64,000 nucleotides of DNA from Massilia frigida (GCF_011682175.1 NZ_WHJG01000015.1:62001-126000), one strand, 5' to 3'; shown: positions 9,158 through 18,077, counted from the stretch's first letter. Made by a program: numbers and translations. The notes: generated from the letters alone by a model not told the origin.

Positions 9158-10636
9158 GTGGCATCTGTGACTGAAAATTGGCAAGCCTTGAGCACGCGGG
9201 CAAAAACCGGCCTGGTGGTGGGCGTGACCCTGATCGCCGGCCTGGCCGTGGGGATCGCCGTCTGGGCCTACCGGCCCGACTACCAGGTCTTGTTCTCCGA
9301 CGTCGCCGCACCCGACGCGGCGGCCATGACGGCCGAGCTGGACCGGCTGAAAGTGCCATACCAGCTGGCCGACGGCGGCAACACTATCCTGGTCCCGCGC
9401 GACCTGGTCTACAAGACGCGCCTGAAGGTGATGGGCAAGGACTTGCCGCTGCATGGCGCGGTCGGCTTCGAAGTGTTCAACAATGCCGATTTCGGCATGA
9501 CCGAATTCGTCCAGAAGGTGAACTACCAGCGCGCGATCCAGGGCGAACTGACGCGTACCATCCTGTCGATCGACGGCATCGCCTCGGCGCGCGTGCACCT
9601 GGCCATGCCGGAGCAGGGCCTGTTCAAGAAGACCACCACCAAGCCGAAGGCATCGATCACCGTCGTCACCAAGCCCAACCATGTGCTGGCGGCCGAGCAG
9701 GTCAGCGGCATCCAGCGCCTGGTGGCGGCATCGGTGCCGGATATCCAGGCGGCCGATGTCACCGTGCTCGACCAGCACGGGGTGGCGCTCACGCGCAACG
9801 GCGGTGGCGAAGCGGCCACCGAAAGCGCATCGGCCATGCTCGACGCCAAACGCGGCGCCGACGACTACCTGACGCGCAAACTGGCCAAAGTCCTCGACGC
9901 CACCTTCGGCGCCGGCGAAACCATCGCCACCGTCGATGTCCTGCTCAATCTCGACCAGAGCCGGGTGACGACCGAAGAAGTGTTGCCGGCCCGTTCCGGC
10001 ACCCAGGAAGGCAGCCCGACCGGGGTGGTAGTGCGCTCGCGCCAGAGTGTGCGCGACAACGCGGCCGCCAGCGGCGGCGCCAGCGCCACAGGCGCGCGCA
10101 GCGGCGAGAGCCTCTCGAGCGGCTCGACCGAAGCGGACTACCAGGTCGGACGCCGGGTCGCCCAGTCGGTGACGACGCCGGGCGCCACGCGCCGCCTGAC
10201 GGTGGCGGTGGTGGTCAGGAATCCGCTGAGCGACTACCAGATGGAAAAACTGAAGGAAGTGGTCGCCCTGACGGTGGGCCTGAACAGCGAGCGCGGCGAC
10301 GCGATCATCATTCATTCGATGACGACCCTGGGCAGCGCGGCCGGCGACAAGCATGCCATCGACCGCGCCGCGGCTGCGGCCGCCGCAGCGGACCAGCAAG
10401 CCTTGACGCCGGCCCTCGCGCGCGCACGCCCGGCCGTGCCGCCCGAGCTGGTCTGGGCCGCTGCCGCACTGATCATGCTGGCCCTGCTGGTATGGGCAAT
10501 CCTGCGCCGCGCCCAGCCGCCCGCCACCGCCACGCTGACGGTCGAGGAACGCGAGCGCCTGCTGCTTCAGGTCCGCCAGTGGATCGACACCAAGCATGAG
10601 CCGGCTGTCAATGGCGGCCTGTGGGAGCGGCCATGA
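9158..10636 (+). CDS. fliF: Flagellar MS-ring protein FliF
   Basis: FliF forms the membrane MS ring on which the export gate and C ring assemble. The 492-residue product starts at a GTG preceded by GGGAGAG. A first transmembrane helix is at about residues 20-40 and a second near 430-450 (LVWAAAALIMLALLVWAIL). The ring-building domain is clear (VLFSDV, ADGGNTILVP, FEVFNNADFGMTEFVQKVNY, then RTILSIDGIASARVHLAMPE). It is slightly shorter than the usual 520-570 residues. The C-terminal tail (VEERERLLLQVRQWIDTK) is where FliG normally binds, which matters because the next gene is an abnormal FliG-like protein. Confidence 0.94.
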   Translation: MASVTENWQALSTRAKTGLVVGVTLIAGLAVGIAVWAYRPDYQVLFSDVAAPDAAAMTAELDRLKVPYQLADGGNTILVPRDLVYKTRLKVMGKDLPLHGAVGFEVFNNADFGMTEFVQKVNYQRAIQGELTRTILSIDGIASARVHLAMPEQGLFKKTTTKPKASITVVTKPNHVLAAEQVSGIQRLVAASVPDIQAADVTVLDQHGVALTRNGGGEAATESASAMLDAKRGADDYLTRKLAKVLDATFGAGETIATVDVLLNLDQSRVTTEEVLPARSGTQEGSPTGVVVRSRQSVRDNAAASGGASATGARSGESLSSGSTEADYQVGRRVAQSVTTPGATRRLTVAVVVRNPLSDYQMEKLKEVVALTVGLNSERGDAIIIHSMTTLGSAAGDKHAIDRAAAAAAAADQQALTPALARARPAVPPELVWAAAALIMLALLVWAILRRAQPPATATLTVEERERLLLQVRQWIDTKHEPAVNGGLWERP

Positions 10637-11181
10637 GCGGTTACCGGCGCGCCGCCGTCGCCCTGCATGGCCTGGGCGCGCAGGACCGCGGCTATATTCT
10701 CGATGCGCTGCCCGGATCCGACCGGACCGAGCTGCTTGCCTGCCTGGCCGAGCTGGACGAACTGGGATTTTCCAGCGATCCATCGAGCCTGGAAGATGCG
10801 CTCGGCAGCGCGCCGCCGGCTCCGGGCGGCGCCGGCCTGAACCCGTCCGAACGGATGGCGCGCGCCACCTCGGCCCAGATGTTCGCCCTGCTTGAAGACG
10901 AGCCGAACGCCTTGATTGCCCAGGTGCTGGGGATGCAGCGCTGGGTTTGGGGCGAGCCTTGCCTGGCGCTGTTCGCGCCGGCCAGGCAAGACAAGATCCG
11001 CGCCGCGCTGGCCGCGCCCGTGGCCGCGCCGGCGCGCGCCGCATTCCTGCTCGGGGCCGTGGCCGCCCGCCTGGAACAGGCAGCGCCCACGCCGGCCTCG
11101 TCCGCCAGAAATCCGCGCGGCGGCGGCCTGCGCGCGCTGCTGGCGCGCTTCAGCACTCCTCCGACCATGAGGAGCAACTAA
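10633..11181 (+). CDS. Short FliG-like protein in the fliG position
   Basis: This 182-residue protein lies exactly where fliG normally sits, overlapping fliF by 4 bases and followed by fliH. FliG usually has about 330 residues: an N-terminal FliF-binding domain, a middle FliM-binding domain and a C-terminal torque domain with charged residues. Here the first 45 residues (YRRAAVALHGLGAQDRGYIL) resemble a FliG N-domain helix pattern. Residues 78-120 (MFALLEDEPNALIAQVLGM) recall the middle-domain EHPQ region, with DEPN instead. The rest is Ala-rich and ends near residue 182, so no torque domain can fit. Homology is inferred from position and weak pattern only; an unrelated adapter (for example SctK-like) is possible. 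Confidence 0.55.
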   Translation: MSGYRRAAVALHGLGAQDRGYILDALPGSDRTELLACLAELDELGFSSDPSSLEDALGSAPPAPGGAGLNPSERMARATSAQMFALLEDEPNALIAQVLGMQRWVWGEPCLALFAPARQDKIRAALAAPVAAPARAAFLLGAVAARLEQAAPTPASSARNPRGGGLRALLARFSTPPTMRSN

Positions 11182-12005
11182 TGCCGATCATTCGCACCCC
11201 CACGATTTCCTCGGGCACGCGCCAGTTGCGCCGCGTCAAGGCAGTCAAGGCCGAGGCGGCGCCAGTGCCGGCAGGGCAGGCGGCCGTAGTGCCCAGGGCG
11301 GCCGTGCTGCCGGTGCAGCCGGCGGCGCCGGTCGCCGCGCTCGCCCCGGTGGCGGCGGCCAGCCTCGCGCTTGACCAGGAAGCCGTGCGCGCCGCCGTGG
11401 CCAAGGCCACCGACGAGGCGCTGGCCCTGGTGGCGCAGCGCGAGCAAGCCCACCGCCTGCGCATGGACAAGGAACTTCAAGACGCCCTGGCCGTGGCCGA
11501 GCAGCGCGGCTATGCCGCCGGCCTGGAGCGTGGCGAAGCGCAAGCGCGCAAGGCGATCCATGACCAGCTCGAACGCATCGGCGCACTCGGCCTGGCGCTC
11601 AGCCAGAATCGCGCCAAGGTGCTCGAACAAGCCCAGGACGACAGCGTCGAGATCGTGTACACCGCCCTGTGCCGCATGATCGGCATGGTTGCCACCGGGC
11701 GCGACGCGGTCGCCGGCATGGTGGCGCAGACCCTGGCCAGTTTCAAGCACAAGACCGAGCATCTGGTGGTGCGCCTGCACCCGCAGGATCATGCGCTGCT
11801 GACGCAAGCCGCCGCCGCGCTCGAGGTCGCCAGCCTGGATGCTGGGCTCGACCTGCGCGCCGATGCCTCGGTACGGATCGGCGGCTGCCTGGTTGACGGC
11901 AACGGCGGCACCCTCGATGCGCGCCTCGACACCCAGCTCGGCAGCGTGCGCGACGCCTTGCTGAAAGTGCGCCGCGCGCACGCCCACAAGCAGGAAGCAT
12001 CATGA
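11181..12005 (+). CDS. fliH: Flagellar export ATPase regulator FliH
   Basis: FliH binds the export ATPase FliI and links it to the C ring. The 274-residue product has a variable Ala/Pro/Val-rich N-terminal 75 residues, a long helical middle with the family-type repeats GYAAGLERGEAQARKAI, and a C-terminal domain (VVRLHPQDHALL, then DASVRIGGCLVDGNGGTLDA) that matches the FliH/HrpE fold. GAGGAG precedes the ATG, which overlaps the previous stop. fliI follows with overlap, as expected for interacting partners. Confidence 0.88.
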   Translation: MPIIRTPTISSGTRQLRRVKAVKAEAAPVPAGQAAVVPRAAVLPVQPAAPVAALAPVAAASLALDQEAVRAAVAKATDEALALVAQREQAHRLRMDKELQDALAVAEQRGYAAGLERGEAQARKAIHDQLERIGALGLALSQNRAKVLEQAQDDSVEIVYTALCRMIGMVATGRDAVAGMVAQTLASFKHKTEHLVVRLHPQDHALLTQAAAALEVASLDAGLDLRADASVRIGGCLVDGNGGTLDARLDTQLGSVRDALLKVRRAHAHKQEAS

Positions 12006-13318
12006 TGCGCGCCTACCTCGATGCCGTGAGCAATGTGCCGCTCGCGCGCCGTACCGGCCGCGTGGTCGGCATTTCAGGCCAGAGCATCGAGTCGGCCGGT
12101 CCGGGCGCGACGATCGGCGAAATCTGCGAGATCAGCCAGGGCATGGACCAGGAACCGCTGCTGGCCGAGGTGGTCGGATTGAGATCGGGCCGCGTGATCC
12201 TGATGCCGTACGGCGAGCCGCGCGGCATCGGCGCCGGCAATGAAGTACTGGCCACGGGCAGAGTGGCGCGCACCCCGGTTGGCGACGCGCTGCTGGGACG
12301 CACCGTGGATGCCTTCGGCCTGCCGCTCGACGGCGGCGCGCCGCCCAAGGCGGCGTATCACCGCGAACTGTACGGTGTGCCGATGAATCCGCTGACCCGT
12401 CCGCGCATCGACACCCTGATCGAAACCGGCATCCGCGCCATCGACGGTCTGCTGCCGCTCGGGCGCGGGCAGCGCATGGGTATTTTCGCCGGCAGCGGAG
12501 TCGGCAAGAGTACCTTGCTGGGCATGCTGGCGCGCGACGTCAAGGTCGATGTCAATGTCATCGCCCTGATCGGCGAGCGCGGTCGCGAAGTGCGCGAGTT
12601 CATCGAAAAACACCTCGGCCCGGAAGGCATCAAGCGCAGCGTAGTGGTGGTGGCCACGTCCGACCAGCCGGCGCTGGTGCGCACGCGCGCCGCCTATGCG
12701 GCCACCTCGATCGCCGAGTATTTCCGCGACCAGGGCCGCCAGGTACTGCTGATGATGGATTCGGTAACCCGCTTTGCCATGGCGCGCCGTGAAATCGGCC
12801 TGTCCGCGGGCGAGCCGCCCACCGCGCGCGGCTACACGCCCTCGGTGTTTTCCGACATTCCCGCCCTGTGCGAGCGCTGCGGCACGAGCGACTCGGGCGG
12901 CTCGATCAGCGCGCTGTACACCGTGCTGGTGGAAGGCGACGATTTTAACGAACCGGTGTCCGATATCTTGCGCGCCACCCTGGACGGCCACATCATGCTC
13001 TCGCGCCAGCTGGCCCACGAAGGCCACTTTCCGGCGATCGACGTGCTGCAGAGCATCAGCCGCCTGGCCGGCGACCTGACCACGCGCGACGACCAGAAGT
13101 TGATGTCGGCCGTGGTCGAACTGCTGGCCGTGTACGAACGCAACCGCCAGATGGTCGAGATGGGTGCCTACCGGGCCGGCAGCAATCCGGCGCTGGACCG
13201 GGCCATGGACTTGTTCCCCGCCGTGCGCGACGTGCTGCGCCAGTCGGTGCACGAATCGAGCACGCGCCGTGAAGCCTTGACACTGCTGCGTACCATCATG
13301 GCGGGGGGGGCGGCATGA
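12002..13318 (+). CDS. fliI: Flagellum-specific export ATPase FliI
   Basis: FliI is the F1-beta-like hexameric ATPase that energises type III export at the cytoplasmic face of the gate. The 438-residue product has Walker A GSGVGKST at residues 164-171, the Walker B region VLLMMDSVTRFAMARREIGL, and a GEPPTARGYTPSVFS segment, all typical. It is of normal length. Two ATG codons occur in tandem at the start (12002 and 12005). It overlaps fliH upstream and fliJ downstream. Confidence 0.96.
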   Translation: MMRAYLDAVSNVPLARRTGRVVGISGQSIESAGPGATIGEICEISQGMDQEPLLAEVVGLRSGRVILMPYGEPRGIGAGNEVLATGRVARTPVGDALLGRTVDAFGLPLDGGAPPKAAYHRELYGVPMNPLTRPRIDTLIETGIRAIDGLLPLGRGQRMGIFAGSGVGKSTLLGMLARDVKVDVNVIALIGERGREVREFIEKHLGPEGIKRSVVVVATSDQPALVRTRAAYAATSIAEYFRDQGRQVLLMMDSVTRFAMARREIGLSAGEPPTARGYTPSVFSDIPALCERCGTSDSGGSISALYTVLVEGDDFNEPVSDILRATLDGHIMLSRQLAHEGHFPAIDVLQSISRLAGDLTTRDDQKLMSAVVELLAVYERNRQMVEMGAYRAGSNPALDRAMDLFPAVRDVLRQSVHESSTRREALTLLRTIMAGGAA

Positions 13319-13800
13319 GCAAGCGTTTTCGGTATGCGCTGCAACCGGTGCTGCTCGCGCGTACCTGGGCACTCGACGCCCTCAAGCTGGAGCTGGGCGA
13401 ACGCAATGCCAGCCTGGCCGAGCTGGAGCAGCAACGCCGCGCCATCGAGCACGAAAGCGCGGCGGTCAACCAGGCCTGGCACCAGCAGTCAAAGGTGGCG
13501 GGGAACTTTAACGTCGATGGTTTTGCCACCGTCATTGCCTACCTGGGCCAACTGGGCGGACAGGCCCAACGCAAGGGCGAGGAAATCGCGCTGGCGGCCA
13601 GCGAACGCGACCAGCTAATCGAGCGCATCGTGGCCGAACAGCGCGGGGTGGAGGCGGTCGAGGAGCATCGCGACAAGATGTTCGCCGAGTTTCGCAAAGA
13701 AGAAAATAGCGCGCAGTTCAAGGCTGCGGACGATCACTGGTCCACCTTGCACGGTACCGGTCATGACCACGGAGTAGAAAAACATGAGCAACAGTTTTGA
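13315..13800 (+). CDS. fliJ: Flagellar export chaperone FliJ
   Basis: FliJ is a small coiled-coil protein that inserts into the FliI hexamer and escorts chaperones. The 161-residue product begins with the family pattern (FRYALQPVLLARTWALDALK) and continues as a long charged coiled coil (ELEQQRRAIEHESAAV, ERDQLIERIVAEQRGVEAVEEH). It is slightly longer than typical (about 147). It overlaps fliI by 4 bases and the next gene by 17. Confidence 0.85.
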   Translation: MSKRFRYALQPVLLARTWALDALKLELGERNASLAELEQQRRAIEHESAAVNQAWHQQSKVAGNFNVDGFATVIAYLGQLGGQAQRKGEEIALAASERDQLIERIVAEQRGVEAVEEHRDKMFAEFRKEENSAQFKAADDHWSTLHGTGHDHGVEKHEQQF

Positions 13801-14740
13801 TGCGGTAAGCCGGTTCGGCAGCGTTGCCGGGGCCGGTTTCATGGGCAAGGGCGGCCTGGCCAAGTCCTGCGCCTGGCTGCAGGAGCTGGAACGGGCCGCG
13901 CTGGGCAACCGCCCGCAAGCGGCCGCGAGCGAGGCGCAGCCCGCGCAGGGCGGCGCACCGCAGGCCGCTGGCGACGCAGGCATCGACATGGCGCCGCCCC
14001 ATCCGTCGCGCAAGCAGGCCGACAATGACGCCAGCCACGCGCGCGAAGAGCGGGGCGGCACGGCTGGCGCGGACGCGCTGGCGCCGGCAGTGCCCGGGCA
14101 GTACGCCGGCCCGGCCGTGCAAGGCGGCACGGTGCCGGCAACGACGCCGCCGGCGCCCGTGGCTGGCGGCCAGTGGCGGGTGCAGGCCGCGCCCGCCACT
14201 GCGGAACTGGCCCACGTCGGTCTGCTGACGATGGGGCTGGCGGCGCCGGAGGCGCATGGCATCCACGCCGCGCCGCCCCTGGCGGCCGCTGCGCTGGCGC
14301 CCGCCGCCGCCGGCAGCATGCCAGGCGCCGCCTTGATGGCCAACCCCGCTATGCGCGGCGCCGCCGAGCCGGCGGGCCCGGCTGGCGCGGCGCGCAGCGC
14401 TGCCGTGGCTGCACCACCGCTGGCGCGCCAGGGGGCGCGCTCACCGATGACGCAAGAGCACGCCGAACAGGCCGAGGCGCCGCCCGCAGCAGCGCCGGCC
14501 AGCGGCGGCGAGAGCGCGGCCGACGAGCTGCCGTACGCCTTGCGCAGCATGCATCTGTTTCACGATGGCGAGGGCGTGCAAGCCTGGATCCGCGACGCCG
14601 CACTGTCGCAGTTCCAGGCCAACGCGCTGGCGTACGCCCTGAAAAAAGAAATGCAGGCGGAAGGCTTGACCCTCAATGCGCTGACCTTGAACGGCAAGAA
14701 GACCGCGCTGGCGCCGGCGCCGGCGGTGCACCGGAAGTAG
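13784..14740 (+). CDS. fliK: Hook-length control protein FliK-like
   Basis: FliK is the exported ruler that sets hook length and triggers the FlhB substrate switch. The 318-residue product is mostly a low-complexity Ala/Pro/Gly-rich stretch (residues 40-240), as expected of the poorly conserved ruler part. The last 80 residues (LPYALRSMHLFHDGEGVQAW, then NALAYALKKEMQAEGLTLNA) are the best candidate for the FlhB-binding domain. GGAG lies about 10 bases before the ATG. Assignment rests mainly on position between fliJ and flgD plus this architecture. Confidence 0.7.
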   Translation: MSNSFDAVSRFGSVAGAGFMGKGGLAKSCAWLQELERAALGNRPQAAASEAQPAQGGAPQAAGDAGIDMAPPHPSRKQADNDASHAREERGGTAGADALAPAVPGQYAGPAVQGGTVPATTPPAPVAGGQWRVQAAPATAELAHVGLLTMGLAAPEAHGIHAAPPLAAAALAPAAAGSMPGAALMANPAMRGAAEPAGPAGAARSAAVAAPPLARQGARSPMTQEHAEQAEAPPAAAPASGGESAADELPYALRSMHLFHDGEGVQAWIRDAALSQFQANALAYALKKEMQAEGLTLNALTLNGKKTALAPAPAVHRK

Positions 14741-14856
14741 CCATCGCGGCGGCGGCATACGCGCACCTGAATACCGGCCCATCCGGGCCAGGCGAGCAAG
14801 CGCCTTAGTCCAGATCATCCAGATCAAACACAGCAGTACACCAGAGGAGCAACACC

Positions 14857-15258
14857 ATGGCGATTTCCAGCAGCAGCGGCCCGGGCCAAGTCAACAATCT
14901 GAACTTGCAGGAGTTCTTGAAAATCCTGACCAGCCAGCTGTCCAACCAGGACCCGCTCAAGCCGCTCGACAACCAGGAATTCGTCGCTCAGCTGGCCCAG
15001 TTTTCCACCCTCGAGCAGAGCACCCAGCTCAATGCCAAGATCGACCAGATGCTCGAACAGCAAGCCGTCACCCAGTCGGTGGGCCTGCTCGGCCGAAACG
15101 TCGGGGTCGGCAGCGGCGGTGCCAATGGCGGGCCGAGCGTCACCGGCCGGGTCTCGGCCATCCAGTTCGTGTCCGGCCAGGCGCAGCTGACCATCACCCA
15201 GACCAACGGCGCCGTATTCACCGGCGTTACCCTGGACCAAATCACTTCCGCACAATAA
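14857..15258 (+). CDS. flgD: Hook cap / hook assembly protein FlgD, short form
   Basis: FlgD is the scaffold cap that allows FlgE to polymerise. Residues 10-65 are clearly FlgD (NLQEFLKILTSQLSNQDPLK, then PLDNQEFVAQLAQFSTLEQS). The protein has only 133 residues, against about 220 in classic FlgD, so most of the paired Tudor/FnIII-like C-terminal domains is missing; one small beta domain (VTGRVSAIQFVSGQAQL) remains. AGAGGAG precedes the ATG. A gap of 116 bases separates it from fliK, with only a weak GGCCC/GGGCC hairpin. Short FlgD proteins exist in other lineages, so truncation need not mean loss of function. Confidence 0.88.
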   Translation: MAISSSSGPGQVNNLNLQEFLKILTSQLSNQDPLKPLDNQEFVAQLAQFSTLEQSTQLNAKIDQMLEQQAVTQSVGLLGRNVGVGSGGANGGPSVTGRVSAIQFVSGQAQLTITQTNGAVFTGVTLDQITSAQ

Positions 15259-15270
15259 GAGAGCGCTTTC

Positions 15271-16446
15271 ATGATCAATACTATCAATACCGGGATGTCG
15301 GGCCTGATCGGCTACTCCAAGGGTCTGCAGGTGATCGGCAATAACCTGACCAATATCAACACGCCCGGCTACAAGGGCGTCGACCAGCAATTCGCCAGCT
15401 TGTTCAGCCAGGAAGGTGCGCAAAATGGTACCGGCACCGGTTCCGGCCTGAACACGCTCGACACCCGCGTCAACTTCAGCCAGGGCCAGATCAACCAGAC
15501 CGGCCGTCCGCTCGACCTGGCCATCAACGGCCTCGGCTTTTTCATCCTGCGCGATGGCGATACCACGACCTATACCCGGGCAGGCCAGTTCGAGTTCGAT
15601 GCCGACGGTATCCTGGTGAGCTCGGACGGCAAGTCGCGCGTGGCCGGCCTCGGTCCGGGCGGCATGCTGCAGGATATCTCGCTGTCTGGCTTGCAGAACA
15701 ATGCCGGCAAGGCGACCACCTCGATCAAGTTCGACGGCAATCTGTCGGCCAACGCGACCGCCGATGTCACGGTCGGCCCGGTCAATATCTTCGATGCCGC
15801 CGGCGGCCAGCATACCCTGGCGCTGACGTTCAGCAAGACAGCGTCCGTCCCGCCCGCCACCGGCAACAACTGGACCGTGACGGCGAAGGACGAGACCGGC
15901 ACCGTGGTCGGTACCGGTCCGCTGCAGTTCAGCACGACAGGCAGCCCGCAAATCACCGCCAACGCCGTCCAGCTCAATTTCACGCCGAAGGGCATGGCAC
16001 CGATGTCGGTCAAGCTCGATTTTTCGAGCGGCGTCACCTCGGTTACCAACGGCAGCTCGTCATCGCTCAAGTCGGGCAATGTCGATGGCTTCGCGATCGG
16101 TTCGCTGCGCAGCCAGACCTTCGATGCCGACGGCGTCCTGACGCTGAACTACTCGAACGGCGAAGCGGTCAAGGGGGTGAACATTGCCCTGGCCAATTTC
16201 GACCGCATCGAGTCGCTCGATGAAATCAGCGGCAATAAGTTCACCACCCAAAGCACTGCCCATATCGGCAAGGCGGGCACCAGCCTGTTCGGCACGATCG
16301 GCGCCGGCGTGGTCGAAGGCGCCAACGTCGATCTGTCCCAGCAGTTCAGCAATCTGATCATCATGCAGCGCGGCTATCAAGCTTCATCGCAGATCGTTAG
16401 CGTCAGCAACGAGATGATCCAGACCCTGCTCGACATGAGGAAGTAA
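15271..16446 (+). CDS. flgE: Flagellar hook protein FlgE
   Basis: FlgE polymerises into the flexible hook. The 391-residue product has the axial N-terminus (NTGMSGLIGYSKGLQVIGNN, then LTNINTPGYKG), a central beta-rich insert, and the C-terminal axial helix (GANVDLSQQFSNLIIMQRGY). The length is normal. It follows flgD by 12 bases, as in most flagellar operons. Confidence 0.94.
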   Translation: MINTINTGMSGLIGYSKGLQVIGNNLTNINTPGYKGVDQQFASLFSQEGAQNGTGTGSGLNTLDTRVNFSQGQINQTGRPLDLAINGLGFFILRDGDTTTYTRAGQFEFDADGILVSSDGKSRVAGLGPGGMLQDISLSGLQNNAGKATTSIKFDGNLSANATADVTVGPVNIFDAAGGQHTLALTFSKTASVPPATGNNWTVTAKDETGTVVGTGPLQFSTTGSPQITANAVQLNFTPKGMAPMSVKLDFSSGVTSVTNGSSSSLKSGNVDGFAIGSLRSQTFDADGVLTLNYSNGEAVKGVNIALANFDRIESLDEISGNKFTTQSTAHIGKAGTSLFGTIGAGVVEGANVDLSQQFSNLIIMQRGYQASSQIVSVSNEMIQTLLDMRK

Positions 16447-16448
16447 GC

Positions 16449-17231
16449 ATGCAGGTCAGCCCGTACTCTCTGCTGGGGGCCAGCACCCTGGCCGCGCTCG
16501 AACAGCGCTGCAACGCCATGCTCGATGCCTGGGCCGGCGCCTGGGGCGTCGAGCGCAGCGCCTGCGCGCTCGACTGCGCGCGTGCATGGGACACGACTGC
16601 CTTGCGTCCCGGCCAATGGCAGCGCCATTATGCCCAAGCCGAACAAGCCGTGTGGATCGGCTGGCCGGACCAGCTGGCACGGGCCCTGCAGGCACGGATG
16701 TTCGCCCCGGACCAGCGCCATGCGCCGGACGCACCGGGTGGCGCCTCGCTGGCCGCGCAAAGCGCCGCCGAGGCATGCGCCGCCCTGGCCGATGCCCTGG
16801 CTGCGGCCGCCGCGCCGGGCGTGCGCGCGCCTGCCGACAGCGGCACGGCCGCACCCCCGGCGCGCCTGTTCCGGAGCGCCAGCGGTGCCGTGATGGTGGC
16901 GCTGCGCATCGCCGAGCAATCGATGCTGTGCGTGCTCAATCATGCCTGCCTGGACTTGCCCGCGCCGCAAAAACTGGCGCTGCCGGTGCGTACCGATTTG
17001 CGTGGCGTGCTAGGCTATATGCCGGTGACGCTGTCGGTATCGCTGGGCCAGGTCGAGGTCGATGTCAGCCAGTTGCTGACCCTCGCCGTGGGCGACGTCA
17101 TCCGTCTCGATTCGCATGTGGACCAGCCGGTGACGGTGACCGGTCCGGACGGCCAGGCGCTGTTTGGCGCCCATCTGGGCAGCGCCGACGGCACCATTGT
17201 CGTCGAAGCCGTGCGCCACGCTTCCCATTAA
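16449..17231 (+). CDS. FliM/SctQ-like C-ring protein with one SpoA domain
   Basis: The last 75 residues of this 260-residue protein form a SpoA (surface presentation of antigens) domain: YMPVTLSVSLGQVEVDVSQL, then LTLAVGDVIRLDSHVDQPV and GQALFGAHLG. This fold builds the flagellar C ring and the injectisome sorting platform. The first 180 residues are Ala/Trp-rich. They show neither the CheY-binding peptide seen at the FliM N-terminus nor an evident CheC-like domain, and the protein is shorter than FliM (about 330). The layout recalls SctQ/HrcQ more than FliM. A FliN-like gene follows 38 bases downstream, so the two could form the C ring together. Confidence 0.7.
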   Translation: MQVSPYSLLGASTLAALEQRCNAMLDAWAGAWGVERSACALDCARAWDTTALRPGQWQRHYAQAEQAVWIGWPDQLARALQARMFAPDQRHAPDAPGGASLAAQSAAEACAALADALAAAAAPGVRAPADSGTAAPPARLFRSASGAVMVALRIAEQSMLCVLNHACLDLPAPQKLALPVRTDLRGVLGYMPVTLSVSLGQVEVDVSQLLTLAVGDVIRLDSHVDQPVTVTGPDGQALFGAHLGSADGTIVVEAVRHASH

Positions 17232-17268
17232 CCCGCAGTATTCATTTGCTGTCACTGAAAGAAAAATT

Positions 17269-17613
17269 ATGAGCACCATCAACGCCAATCCAGAGCGCGT
17301 GAATGCCACCCATGTGGTCGAATTGTCCGACATCACGGCGCAGACGCCGGCCGGCCCCGCTCTGCTGAGCCAAAACCTGCGCCTGCTGCAGGGCGTCAAA
17401 GTAACCCTGAGCGTGGTGGTTGGGGCGATCGAGACCACGGTCGACGAAGTCTTGTCGCTGAAAGAGTTTTCCGTGCTCAAGGTCGAACGTCCGGTCGACC
17501 AGCCGGTCGATGTTCTGCTCAACGGCAACCTGGTCGCGCGCGGCCAGCTGGTCGCGGTCGACGACAATTTTGGCGTGCGGGTCACCGAGATCTGCACCAC
17601 GACGGCGGCATGA
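17269..17613 (+). CDS. fliN: Flagellar C-ring protein FliN
   Basis: FliN is the small SpoA-domain protein at the base of the C ring that docks FliH. The 114-residue product contains one SpoA domain at about residues 35-110 (LLQGVKVTLSVVVGAIETTV, then LKEFSVLKVERPVDQPVDVL and GQLVAVDDNFGVRVTEI). The ATG at 17269 was chosen because it follows GAAAGAAAAATT and gives a normal length; an upstream in-frame ATG would overlap the preceding gene. It overlaps fliO by 4 bases. Confidence 0.88.
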   Translation: MSTINANPERVNATHVVELSDITAQTPAGPALLSQNLRLLQGVKVTLSVVVGAIETTVDEVLSLKEFSVLKVERPVDQPVDVLLNGNLVARGQLVAVDDNFGVRVTEICTTTAA

Positions 17614-18077
17614 GCTTGGTCAGGCATGCGCTGCTGACGGCGCTGGCAGGCCTGGCGCTGGCCGCTGCGCCCGCGCCCGCCTGGTCGCAGGATGCCGCAT
17701 CGGCGTCGGCGCGCGCTGCGCCAAGTGCAGCGGCCGCGCCGCACGCCGGCCCCGCAGCTGCGTCCACTGGCGCCCCCATTCCGTTCAAGCAGGACAAGCA
17801 GGGCGGCGCTAGCGATCCCTCGCGCCTGGGCGCGGCCGTGCTGATCGTGTTGCTCGGCCTGGGTGCGAGCGTGTATGCCTTGCGCTACAAGCTGCGCCTG
17901 TCCGGCATCCCGGCCCCGGCCAAGCTGCTGCGGGTGCTCGATTCGCGCCGCCTGACGCCGCGCGCCTCGCTCCATGTGGTCGAATTCGCCGGATCCCAGT
18001 ACCTGCTCGCGCATAGCGAACAGGGTGTCGTTTGTATCGCCGCTGTTGCTGGCCCAACACCATCGGAGCCGACGTGA
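17610..18077 (+). CDS. fliO: Flagellar biosynthesis protein FliO
   Basis: FliO is a small membrane protein that helps assemble the FliP ring of the export gate. The 155-residue product has an N-terminal signal-like segment (ALLTALAGLALAAAPAPAW), an Ala-rich periplasmic linker, a transmembrane helix at about residues 70-90 (LGAAVLIVLLGLGASVYAL), and a cytoplasmic FliO domain (LLRVLDSRRLTPRASLHVVE). Context between fliN and fliP is the standard fliNOP order. Confidence 0.85.
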   Translation: MSLVRHALLTALAGLALAAAPAPAWSQDAASASARAAPSAAAAPHAGPAAASTGAPIPFKQDKQGGASDPSRLGAAVLIVLLGLGASVYALRYKLRLSGIPAPAKLLRVLDSRRLTPRASLHVVEFAGSQYLLAHSEQGVVCIAAVAGPTPSEPT

